NCBI GenBank assembly: GCA_040268355.1
Contig: JAWRIT010000092.1
Location: forward strand, 1-9,133
DNA length: 9,133 bases
From: UBA1367 sp040268355
GTDB taxonomy: Bacteria > Actinomycetota > Coriobacteriia > Coriobacteriales > Atopobiaceae
Direction of reading: 5' to 3'
A program made the position numbers and the translations under genes. Shown here in pieces: positions 1 through 6,733 of this stretch; positions within the stretch are counted from its first letter, which is position 1, and every line of letters starts with the position of its first letter. The notes under the pieces were generated by a model. The model searched no databases. It was not told the DNA's origin and worked only from the letters and a program-made list of their open reading frames with translations.

Positions 1-72
1 GAGGGGGCCCTGGGCGTGGCCCTGCGGCACGGGTGCCGGGCCTTGGGCGGGCGCGGCACGCCCCAATCCTGA
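1..72 (+). CDS. Possible 3' end of an upstream gene (23 codons, partial)
   Basis: Frame 1 is open from the window edge to a TGA at 70-72, and 22 of its 23 codons end in G or C, as in the real genes here. Base composition drops sharply to AT-rich right after the stop, as expected at the end of a gene. The translated tail ends in GRGTPQS and shows no recognisable motif. Frame 2 is also open, to 82, with nearly as good third-position bias, so the frame is uncertain. A minus-strand gene cannot be excluded. No product can be named. Confidence 0.25.
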   Translation, partial: EGALGVALRHGCRALGGRGTPQS

Positions 73-94
73 ACAGGGGTAGAAATATTAACTT

Positions 95-100
95 TATGAT
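95..100 (+). promoter_or_regulatory. Candidate -10 box for the regulator gene
   Basis: TATGAT matches the sigma-70 -10 consensus at five of six positions and lies in the most AT-rich stretch of the 5' region. The best -35 partner is TGAACA at 70-75 (four of six matches), with a long 19-bp spacer, so this is a weak promoter call. If it is right, the phased repeats at 101-177 lie at and downstream of the transcription start, a position that favours repression or autoregulation. Confidence 0.22.
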
Positions 101-177
101 AAATGAATGAAGAGGGAACGCTGAGGGAACGAATTAGTAGCCGATTAGTCACGCTGTGACAACGAAACTGGAACAAG
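101..177 (+). repeat. 11-bp phased repeat array, GAACG core (candidate operator)
   Basis: Seven consecutive 11-bp units can be laid end to end. The core five bases begin at 105 (GAATG), 116 (GAACG), 127 (GAACG), 138 (TAGCC), 149 (TCACG), 160 (CAACG) and 171 (GAACA). The units at 112 and 123 share the nine bases GAGGGAACG. The units at 134 and 145 share TTAGT. The unit at 145 ends ACGCT like that at 112, and the unit at 156 ends AACGAA like that at 123. Direct repeats at 11-bp spacing are the classical target layout of SARP/OmpR-type winged helices, and the gene just downstream encodes such a domain. The same core recurs as an 11-bp-spaced pair before the pilus operon (2483-2500). Confidence 0.5.
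148..160. promoter_or_regulatory. Short dyad GTCAC-GCT-GTGAC
   Basis: This is a perfect 5-bp inverted repeat with a 3-bp centre, inside the phased array. It could be a site for a dimeric regulator, but a dyad this short may arise by chance. Confidence 0.22.
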
Positions 178-248
178 GCCACACCGAGGCCCATGCGGCA
201 CGGTGCAGGAGGCCATGGGAGAGCGAAAAGAAGTGACCGGAGATGCCG

Positions 249-2450
249 ATGAGCGATCTTGAGGGACGTCGCTTGCAAGATGGGTCCACACCAAGGAGGC
301 CGAACTTCGGCCACGGGGTCATCCGCATGTCGAGCGTGGTTCCCTTTGAGATCGTCTCGGTTGACGAGGGCGCGGAGGCGCTGACGAAAGGAGCGCTGCG
401 GCCCGGCGTGAGCCTGCTGGGGCGCATCCCCTCGAGCGAGGTTCGCGAGACGTCGGTGCGTCTGGCCCGCGCCTTGGTGGAGGAGGCGCCCGTCCGCATG
501 GGGCACAGCCTGATGCTCGACGATGGTGCCTCCATGTCAGCGAGCGGCTGGGTCTATGCCATGGCACACGACGCCACTCCCCAGGAGCTGTGCTACATCC
601 TGGTCCCGCAGGAGGCGGACGAGGAGCGCCTGCGTTCCATCGTGCGCGCCGCCTACCTGCAGGCGTACGCCTTGACCTACGACAGCGTCTGTGAGGTGAG
701 CGATGGCCAGCGTCTGGTCAGGGGCTTCAAGACCTCGCCGCAGACCAGCCTTCTGGCGGCCGAGGGCGTGCGCGTCTCGCTTCCCGACGCGATCGACCAA
801 TGGCTGGCCAACCAAGTGCTCGCGGACGATCGCAACGAGGTTCGCTCGTTTCTCATCTCGTCGCTTTCCTATCTGAGGGGCGACCACCATTCTGAGGCGC
901 TCCGAAAGGAGTTCCGCACGGTCACAGACGAGGGAGAGGTCCTTTGGTGCGAGGGGGCGCTCGTGCCCACGCAGGAGGACGAGTTTCTCTTCTGCTGCCG
1001 CGACATCACCGCCCGCGTGGGCTACGCCGCCCTGTCAGGCGAGCGCGACACGCTCAAGAGCGCGAACCGCTCCCTGCGCGCCGCGCTGGTCGAGGGGGCG
1101 TCGGCGTTCATGGCGTTCGACGCCAAGACGGGCACACGGATCCCCACCGCCGATGACGTCGACCTCTCTCAGGCGGACCCCATAGGCGACCTTGCGAGCT
1201 TGGTGGACCTCCTGCGCAGTCGCACGCGTGATGGCCAACTGCCTCAACAGATCGATGGTGCCCTGCTCTTGTCAGGGCGAGGTGACGCCGACGTCGCCGC
1301 CGACCATCCGCTGCGCCTCTCGTGGAGGATGTGGGACCACGACGGCACCTATCGACTGTTCGAGGTCACCTTCCTCACCGTCGAGGCGACAGGCGCGGGC
1401 GCCAACCGGCTCTACGTCATCATCAAGCGGCTCGGCGACGCGGAGGCCCCGGACGTGTGGATGCCAGGGCTGGAGGGAAACGGTCGTGTGGCCGGCCTGC
1501 TCACGCGCGCGGGCTTCGAGCAGCACGTCGCGCGCCACCGTTCGGGCGACCCGACCGACCTTGCGCGCCTGTTCGCGATCGAGGCGGACGACTTCTGGAA
1601 CTACACGCTCGACGAGCAGGACGAGCTGCTGCGCACGCTGTCGGAGACCCTGGCGTCCCTCGACCAGGAGATGGGCGTGCGGGCGGCCTGCGTCAAGGGC
1701 CCGCTCTACGCGGTCTTTCTGCCCTCCGTCCCCGACACCCCGGCGGCCGAGGCCTACGCGGGCGCCCTCAAGCACCTGCTGGACTCCGCCCTCAGGCAGA
1801 TGGGTGGCGTCGTGGTGAGCATTGGGTACGCCTCCTGCGTCCAAGAGCAGGACCCCGACGGGCACGCGGCCTTCGAGCGGGCGAACCGGGCGCTGCGCAC
1901 GGCGCAGAGGAGCGGGGGCAACCGCGTGCTGGCGTTCCGGCCAGAGATGGCCGACCGGGAATGGCTGCGGAGCCTGGTGAGCGGGCACCGCAGCGAGAGG
2001 CACCACAGCGTGACCCTGCGCACCTTTGGCTTCTTCGACGTGTTCGTGGATGGCCACCCCGTGCTGTTCTCCCGCGAGAAGGCAAAGGAGCTGCTGGCCC
2101 TGCTGACGGACAGGCGCGGAGGTTTTGTGAGCTCGCGTGACGCCGTGTCATGTCTCTGGGAGGATGAGCCGGTCAACAAGGTGACCCTGGCCCGTTACCG
2201 CAAGGTGGCGATGCACCTCAAGGACACCCTCGAGGCATATGGGATCCAGGACATCCTGATCAACGAGAACGGCAGGCGTCGGCTTGATGCGAGCAAGGTG
2301 AACTGCGACCTGTTCGAGTACCTTTCGGACAACCCGCGCTACGAGCACCTGTTCCAAGGCGTCTACATGCTCAACTACAGTTGGGCGGAGGTGACCATCG
2401 GTCAGCTGATGTTCGAGCGCACGGCCCGGACCCAGAAAGGCATCGCGTGA
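249..2450 (+). CDS. PAS/degenerate-GGDEF regulator with SARP-like winged-helix output
   Basis: Probable cytoplasmic one-component transcription regulator of about 733 residues; no signal peptide or membrane segment is visible. Residue numbers count from the ATG at 243. Residues about 90-265 look PAS-like, ending in a C-R-D-I-T segment typical of PAS/PAC ends. Residues about 270-400 may be a second PAS-like unit. Residues about 415-566 resemble a GGDEF fold: LLTRAGF at the start, VVVSIGYAS, ANRALRTAQRSGGNRVLAF at the end. The catalytic GG(D/E)EF is replaced by a KGPLYAV-like stretch, so no diguanylate cyclase activity is expected. Residues 590-690 are an OmpR/SARP-type winged helix (TFGFFDVFVDG, FSREKAKELLALL), followed by a GVYMLNYSWAE tail that I recall from related regulators of gut Firmicutes and Coriobacteria. 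Start: GGAG (239-242) stands 6 nt before the ATG at 249. The ATG at 243 is equally in frame but has poor spacing; the ATG at 327 is a third option. It probably controls the pilus genes downstream (inference from position and shared repeats). Confidence 0.85.
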   Translation: MSDLEGRRLQDGSTPRRPNFGHGVIRMSSVVPFEIVSVDEGAEALTKGALRPGVSLLGRIPSSEVRETSVRLARALVEEAPVRMGHSLMLDDGASMSASGWVYAMAHDATPQELCYILVPQEADEERLRSIVRAAYLQAYALTYDSVCEVSDGQRLVRGFKTSPQTSLLAAEGVRVSLPDAIDQWLANQVLADDRNEVRSFLISSLSYLRGDHHSEALRKEFRTVTDEGEVLWCEGALVPTQEDEFLFCCRDITARVGYAALSGERDTLKSANRSLRAALVEGASAFMAFDAKTGTRIPTADDVDLSQADPIGDLASLVDLLRSRTRDGQLPQQIDGALLLSGRGDADVAADHPLRLSWRMWDHDGTYRLFEVTFLTVEATGAGANRLYVIIKRLGDAEAPDVWMPGLEGNGRVAGLLTRAGFEQHVARHRSGDPTDLARLFAIEADDFWNYTLDEQDELLRTLSETLASLDQEMGVRAACVKGPLYAVFLPSVPDTPAAEAYAGALKHLLDSALRQMGGVVVSIGYASCVQEQDPDGHAAFERANRALRTAQRSGGNRVLAFRPEMADREWLRSLVSGHRSERHHSVTLRTFGFFDVFVDGHPVLFSREKAKELLALLTDRRGGFVSSRDAVSCLWEDEPVNKVTLARYRKVAMHLKDTLEAYGIQDILINENGRRRLDASKVNCDLFEYLSDNPRYEHLFQGVYMLNYSWAEVTIGQLMFERTARTQKGIA

Positions 2451-2482
2451 GAGGGGATGCCATTCTCGGCAACGGCCGAAAA

Positions 2483-2500
2483 AGAACGCATCGAGAACGC
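2483..2500 (+). promoter_or_regulatory. 11-bp spaced direct repeat AGAACGC x2 (candidate operator)
   Basis: AGAACGC occurs at 2483-2489 and again at 2494-2500, an exact 11-bp period. The GAACG core and the spacing match the array at 101-177. It lies between the regulator stop and the pilus operon, about 40 bp upstream of a TTGACA box, where an activator site could sit. The likely binder is the winged-helix protein encoded at 249-2450 (inference). Confidence 0.45.
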
Positions 2501-2504
2501 CCGG

Positions 2505-2541
2505 GGCGCATCTGGAGGAACATGGGCCTTTTTATCTTTTT
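2505..2541 (+). terminator. Probable intrinsic terminator after the regulator gene
   Basis: GGCGCAT (2505-2511) pairs with ATGGGCC (2522-2528), giving six base pairs around one G-G mismatch, with a 10-nt loop. Two flanking G-U pairs are possible. A T-rich tract (TTTTTATCTTTTT, 2529-2541) follows at once. Stem strength is modest. The position, 55 bp after the TGA of the regulator, fits termination there. Confidence 0.42.
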
Positions 2542-2647
2542 GACAAAGAGCTATCGAGCAACAAGAACGAGGAAAGTCCAGAGGCGTGCCACGTCGCTGC
2601 TTCCCTTGTCCTGCTATGTCCCTTCGAACAAAGGACTAAGGGTATGA
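2522..2647 (+). CDS. Possible 41-residue leader ORF overlapping the adhesin start
   Basis: An ATG at 2522 follows GGAGGAAC (GGAGG 2514-2518, only 3 nt before the ATG) and opens a 41-codon frame. Its TGA (2645-2647) overlaps the ATG of the adhesin gene (2644-2646) as ATGA, the arrangement used for translational coupling. The peptide is basic (many Arg and Lys), begins MGLFIFL and resembles nothing known to me. Against it: the ATG lies in the candidate terminator stem, the -35 box lies inside the frame, and it uses AGA, AGG and CTA codons that are unlike the neighbours. It is probably fortuitous. Confidence 0.15.
   Translation: MGLFIFLTKSYRATRTRKVQRRATSLLPLSCYVPSNKGLRV
2540..2545 (+). promoter_or_regulatory. 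Candidate -35 box of the pilus operon promoter
   Basis: TTGACA is a perfect -35 consensus, 98 bp before the adhesin start codon. At 16-18 bp spacing there is only CAAGAA/AAGAAC/AGAACG, with no acceptable -10. Either the promoter is activator-dependent or the match is chance at the end of the T-rich tract. Confidence 0.25.
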
Positions 2648-5600
2648 GGGAGACAACAAGGCTTGGCCGCTGGGCGCGCGCTGCCGCCCGACGGCACCGG
2701 GGCGCCCTGAGCGTCGTGCTCACCGTCGCGCTTGTGATGGGCAACCTGGTGCCGAGCGTGCCGGCGCGCGCCGTTGACGACCCGAGCGACTCCGCGCGCC
2801 TGGAGGCCACCGAGGCGTCCGAGGCTGCGGAGACGACGGTGGCAGAGGACGACACCGCAAGCGAGGATGCGACCGGCGGCGAGCAGGCGTCCCCCGATGC
2901 GGAGACGTCGCAGGACGCGGCGGCCACAGACGATGGTCAGTCCGAGCAGGGCGAGGCGGAGACGTCGGACGCCGACGCATCGGCGGAGCAGGACGCCACG
3001 GACGAGCCGCAGGCCACAGATGACGCCGCGGAGACCCACGGCGAGCTGACGGCCACGAGCGAGCACTACCGCGTGACGGTGGGCTACGACCAGGAGGCTG
3101 GCATCCCCGAGGGTGCCCAGCTCACGGTACGGGAGTATCCCGAGGCGAGCGAGGAGTACCGAGACGCCTACGAGGCCGTCATCGGCATCGACTACGACGC
3201 CGACGCGCAGGCCGACGACGGCGTCGAGTACGGCGAGCTCGACGAGTCCGGCGAGGTTCCCTACCGTGAGGTCATCGTGCGACCAGTCGTCGAGCAGGCG
3301 AGCCTGAGCCTCGAGGCGATGGACATCACCATCTTGGACGAGCAAGGTGCCGTGATCGAGCCGTCGGCATCCGTGCGCGTGTCGGTCGTGCGGACCACGC
3401 TGCCCGACGACGTCGACGAGCAGACCTTCGCCGAGACCGCCTCCGTCTCGCATCATGACGAGAGCACGGGCGAGGTGTCGGTGGAGACGGTCGCCGCCGC
3501 CGGTGAGAACACCCCCGGCACGCTCGTGGTCGAGGACGGCGAGCTCAAGGCCGACTTCACGACGGAGAGCTTCTCGACCTTCACGGTGACCTGGGGCACG
3601 TCCCAGAGGGCGACGGTGCACTACGTCGACGAGAGCGGCAACGAGCTGACGGTTGCCAACGGGACGCCGAGCGCGACCACCACGCCCTCCTACCTCATCT
3701 ATGACATCGACGGCTACGAGTACAGCTACACCTATCTCAACAACAGAAATGACCGCATCGTTCCCGAGCTGCAGTATGTCTCGTCGTACTATGGCGGCCG
3801 CTGGACCTACACGACCAGAACCACTGGCCAGTGGAACGGCTCGGAACTGTCCAACAACGACGACATCTATGTCGTCTACACGCCCAAGGCCGAGCCAACC
3901 CAGGGCGGCACGCCCAGGCCCCATCCCTCAGGTGGCTCCGAGGAACCGGCCGAGCCGGAGATCGAGAAGCTCTCCGACGACAACGGCGACGGCACGCGCA
4001 CGCTGTCCCTCAGCATCACGGGACACACCGTGCCGATGGAGGTGGAGAAGCTCGCGGACGTCATCGTGGTCTTCGACGTGTCCGGCTCGATGAACTACAA
4101 CATGGCCGGCAATGCAACAAATAACACCTCCCAGCAACGCATCACCATCGCCAAGAACGCCGTGAACGACCTGACCGACTCGCTGCTCGCAAAGACCAAC
4201 TCGGCCGGCGAGCCGCTCATCCGGATGTCGCTCATCTCGTTCTCCAACGATGCGACCCTGGTGCAGGGCTTCACGGAGAGCGCCTCGACCTTCAAGAGCG
4301 CCGTCAACGGGCTTTCCGCCAATGGCGGCACCAACTGGGAGTCGGCACTGCAGATGGCCAACGAGATGCAGGTCGATCCCGATCGCGCGACCTTCGTCAT
4401 CTTCGTCACCGACGGCGACCCGACCTTCCGCCTCACGCGTGGCGTGCTCGGCAACGGCGACCTTGACGTCTACGAGGAGTATTACCGGCGCTACAACCTC
4501 TACGGCGCTGGCAACTCCGATGCGTATGGCCGCAACTTCGACGCGGCGCTGACGGAGGCGACCTCCATCGTCAACCAGGGCAAGCACTTCTACACGATCG
4601 GCATCTCGAACGACGTGAGCAACCTCACGAGCCTGACGACGCAGGCCGGCGCGGGGGCGGACCACAGCCACACGGCGACGAGCGGCGAGGAGCTGGTCGC
4701 AGCCTTCGACGACATCGCCGCCTCCATCGAGTCCACGCTGGGCTGGGGTGACGTGACGCTCACCGACGGCATCACCGGGCTGACCAACCTCACGGCCAAG
4801 GCACCGCTCGTCGGTGTGGATGAGGGCAGCTTTTCGTACTGGCGAAGCACCGATGGCGGCGCGACCTGGGAGACGTGGGACCCTGCGGCCGCGGGAGCGG
4901 GCGAGGCGGTCTATAACACCGAGACCGGCGCAGTCGAGTGGTCGATGGGCGAGAACTTCATGCTCGAGGACGGCGTGACCTACAAGGTCTCGTTCCTTGT
5001 GTGGCCCTCGCAGGCGGCGATGGACCTCGTGACGCAGCTCAACAATGGCGAACGTGACTTTGCCGACCTCAGCGAGGAGGAGGCGGCACAGGTGATTCGC
5101 TCTGGCAGCGAGGGGACCGGCTACAGCTACACCCTGCGGACGAACACGGACAACGCGCAGACCACCTACCACCAGGCGGTGCAGACCGGTGACGACGTGA
5201 GCGTGATCGGCGAGGAGCACTCGAAGGACTTCGGCGACGTCGAGCCGCTCGTGCTCGACACGATGACCATGAAGGTCGAGAAGGTCTGGACCGACACCCT
5301 GAACGCCGGCGAGCACCGCGACCCCGAGGTCCAGCTGCACCTCCAGCGTCGTACCGTCAACCAGGACGGGACCACGGGCGAGTGGGAGGACTTCGCGGCG
5401 CCCTATGTCGACCCTGACGGCAACAGCGTGCACAGCAGCACGATCCGGCTGAGCGACGCCAACGACTGGCAGGTCGAGTTCTACATCTCGCCGGGCCTGA
5501 TCGCGTCGGGAACGACGTACAACCCCGGCTACGAGTTCCGCCTGGTGGAGCCCACCCCGGACGACCACTACGAGTTCACGACCGAGATCGTGAAGCCCAT

Positions 5601-6588
5601 GCTGATCGACCTGGTGCGGACCTATGTCGGTGACAGCGACGGCAGCGGCACCCTGACGGGCGAGAACGTGGTCAAGGGCGACATCGTCGTGGAGAAGGTG
5701 GTCACCAACGCGGACGGCACCGAGGTCTTCCCGGACGAGCAGTTCACCATCCGCGGCTCCATCGTCGATGCCGAAGGCAACCCCCTTGGAGCGCACGACA
5801 CGGTGCTCTACGACCTCTACGACCGCGATGGCGCGCTCGTGGCGGAGAACCAGGAGGTCAGCGCCTCAGACCAGATCGAGATCGCACTGGGCGCCGGTTG
5901 CTCCGCGCACTTCAAGAACGTCCCCAGTGGCTGCACCTTCACCTTCTCCGAGGTGACCGAGGGCATGACGGAGGGCTACGAGTTCGCCTCCGCCGCCGGC
6001 GAGATCCTCATGCGCGAGGAGCCGAACGGGTCGTTCGTGCCGGCCGACGAGCAGCCGAGCGTCTCGGGCGCCACCGTCACGGGACCCGTGCTCGGCAACG
6101 CGCGGCACAGCGTGACCTACACCAACCGCGTGCAGACCGTCGATCTGGGTCTGGTCAAGACCGATGACCGCGGCCGCGAGATCGCCGGTGCGCACTTCCA
6201 GCTCTGGCAGGGCGACACGCTCGTCGCGGACGACATCGTGCTCGGGTCCCACACCGTCGAGGGGCTCTACCCCGGCATCTACCGCCTGGTGGAGACGCAG
6301 GCCCCTGCCGGATACGACCAGCTCGAGGCGCCCATCTGGTTCAAGGTGGCCGGGACGACCGTGACCTTGTACGAGCCCGAGGGGGAGGCCACCGCGAACG
6401 ACCATGCGACCTTCCAGGCCTCCAACCTCACGCTCTCCATCTCGAACACCCCCGGCACCGAGCTCCCCTCTGCGGGAGGCCCTGGTACCGCCTTCTTCGT
6501 CTCATGTGGCGTGGCCCTGATCGCGGTCGCGTCCGTGATAGGTGCGCTCTCTTCGAGGCGCAAGCGGGAAAGGGGGTCGAACGCCTAA
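2644..6588 (+). CDS. VWA/Cna-B sortase-anchored pilus adhesin (probable tip pilin)
   Basis: A 1314-residue secreted, wall- or pilus-linked protein. Order: signal peptide with cleavage likely after A-R-A43; an acidic Ala/Asp/Glu/Ser/Thr linker at 44-132; a beta-rich domain at about 133-317; a MucBP-like repeat at about 322-418; a Gly/Pro-rich linker; and a von Willebrand factor A domain at about 470-699. The VWA has a complete metal site: D478-x-S480-x-S482, T563, D590. An accessory domain follows (about 700-872), then three Cna-B-like domains: K880/E969 with no clear Asn; K1018/E1103/N1161; K1172/E1217/N1268 with E-box YRLVETQAPAGY. It ends in LPSAGG (1274-1279), a membrane helix and RRKRER. 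In such pilins Lys and Asn form intramolecular isopeptide bonds catalysed by the Glu. The VWA plus Cna-B layout recalls tip adhesins such as RrgA of Streptococcus pneumoniae. Start: AAAGGA (2630-2635) lies 8 nt before the ATG. Odd: LPSAG instead of LPxTG, and only two cysteines (C1086, C1097) in the mature protein. The ligand cannot be read from sequence. Confidence 0.95.
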   Translation: MRETTRLGRWARAAARRHRGALSVVLTVALVMGNLVPSVPARAVDDPSDSARLEATEASEAAETTVAEDDTASEDATGGEQASPDAETSQDAAATDDGQSEQGEAETSDADASAEQDATDEPQATDDAAETHGELTATSEHYRVTVGYDQEAGIPEGAQLTVREYPEASEEYRDAYEAVIGIDYDADAQADDGVEYGELDESGEVPYREVIVRPVVEQASLSLEAMDITILDEQGAVIEPSASVRVSVVRTTLPDDVDEQTFAETASVSHHDESTGEVSVETVAAAGENTPGTLVVEDGELKADFTTESFSTFTVTWGTSQRATVHYVDESGNELTVANGTPSATTTPSYLIYDIDGYEYSYTYLNNRNDRIVPELQYVSSYYGGRWTYTTRTTGQWNGSELSNNDDIYVVYTPKAEPTQGGTPRPHPSGGSEEPAEPEIEKLSDDNGDGTRTLSLSITGHTVPMEVEKLADVIVVFDVSGSMNYNMAGNATNNTSQQRITIAKNAVNDLTDSLLAKTNSAGEPLIRMSLISFSNDATLVQGFTESASTFKSAVNGLSANGGTNWESALQMANEMQVDPDRATFVIFVTDGDPTFRLTRGVLGNGDLDVYEEYYRRYNLYGAGNSDAYGRNFDAALTEATSIVNQGKHFYTIGISNDVSNLTSLTTQAGAGADHSHTATSGEELVAAFDDIAASIESTLGWGDVTLTDGITGLTNLTAKAPLVGVDEGSFSYWRSTDGGATWETWDPAAAGAGEAVYNTETGAVEWSMGENFMLEDGVTYKVSFLVWPSQAAMDLVTQLNNGERDFADLSEEEAAQVIRSGSEGTGYSYTLRTNTDNAQTTYHQAVQTGDDVSVIGEEHSKDFGDVEPLVLDTMTMKVEKVWTDTLNAGEHRDPEVQLHLQRRTVNQDGTTGEWEDFAAPYVDPDGNSVHSSTIRLSDANDWQVEFYISPGLIASGTTYNPGYEFRLVEPTPDDHYEFTTEIVKPMLIDLVRTYVGDSDGSGTLTGENVVKGDIVVEKVVTNADGTEVFPDEQFTIRGSIVDAEGNPLGAHDTVLYDLYDRDGALVAENQEVSASDQIEIALGAGCSAHFKNVPSGCTFTFSEVTEGMTEGYEFASAAGEILMREEPNGSFVPADEQPSVSGATVTGPVLGNARHSVTYTNRVQTVDLGLVKTDDRGREIAGAHFQLWQGDTLVADDIVLGSHTVEGLYPGIYRLVETQAPAGYDQLEAPIWFKVAGTTVTLYEPEGEATANDHATFQASNLTLSISNTPGTELPSAGGPGTAFFVSCGVALIAVASVIGALSSRRKRERGSNA

Positions 6589-6604
6589 CGATTGGCCTCT
6601 CAGG

Positions 6605-6627
6605 CTCGGTTGCCCGCAAGCACCGAG
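6605..6627 (+). other. Intercistronic hairpin between adhesin and backbone pilin genes
   Basis: CTCGG-T-TGC (6605-6613) pairs with GCACCGAG (6620-6627) as eight base pairs with one bulged T and a 6-nt loop. No T-run follows, so it is unlikely to terminate transcription fully. It could protect or process the mRNA. Apart from this and the ribosome site GGAGGG (6720-6725), the 145-bp gap shows no convincing promoter. Confidence 0.3.
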
Positions 6628-6733
6628 AGCGAGCGCGCGAGGACGTGGGACATACGCTGCCCATTCCCAACCGCTCCCACAGTCCGCACCATCTTCTGTC
6701 CAGTTCGTTTCGATCCATTGGAGGGCACTGCAT

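Noticed and set aside
22..37. CGGCAC-GG-GTGCCG inverted repeat near the window start
   Set aside because: The 2-nt loop is too small for a clean hairpin and no T-tract follows; it is probably part of coding sequence.
3874..3894. VVYTPK in the adhesin as a possible pilin motif lysine
   Set aside because: It is the closing strand of a MucBP-like repeat, where such an ending is common, and the Thr breaks the V-Y-P-K pattern.
6542..6733. Upstream in-frame extension of the backbone pilin by 64 codons
   Set aside because: It overlaps the end of the adhesin gene, has no ribosome site, and would bury the clear signal peptide that starts at 6734.
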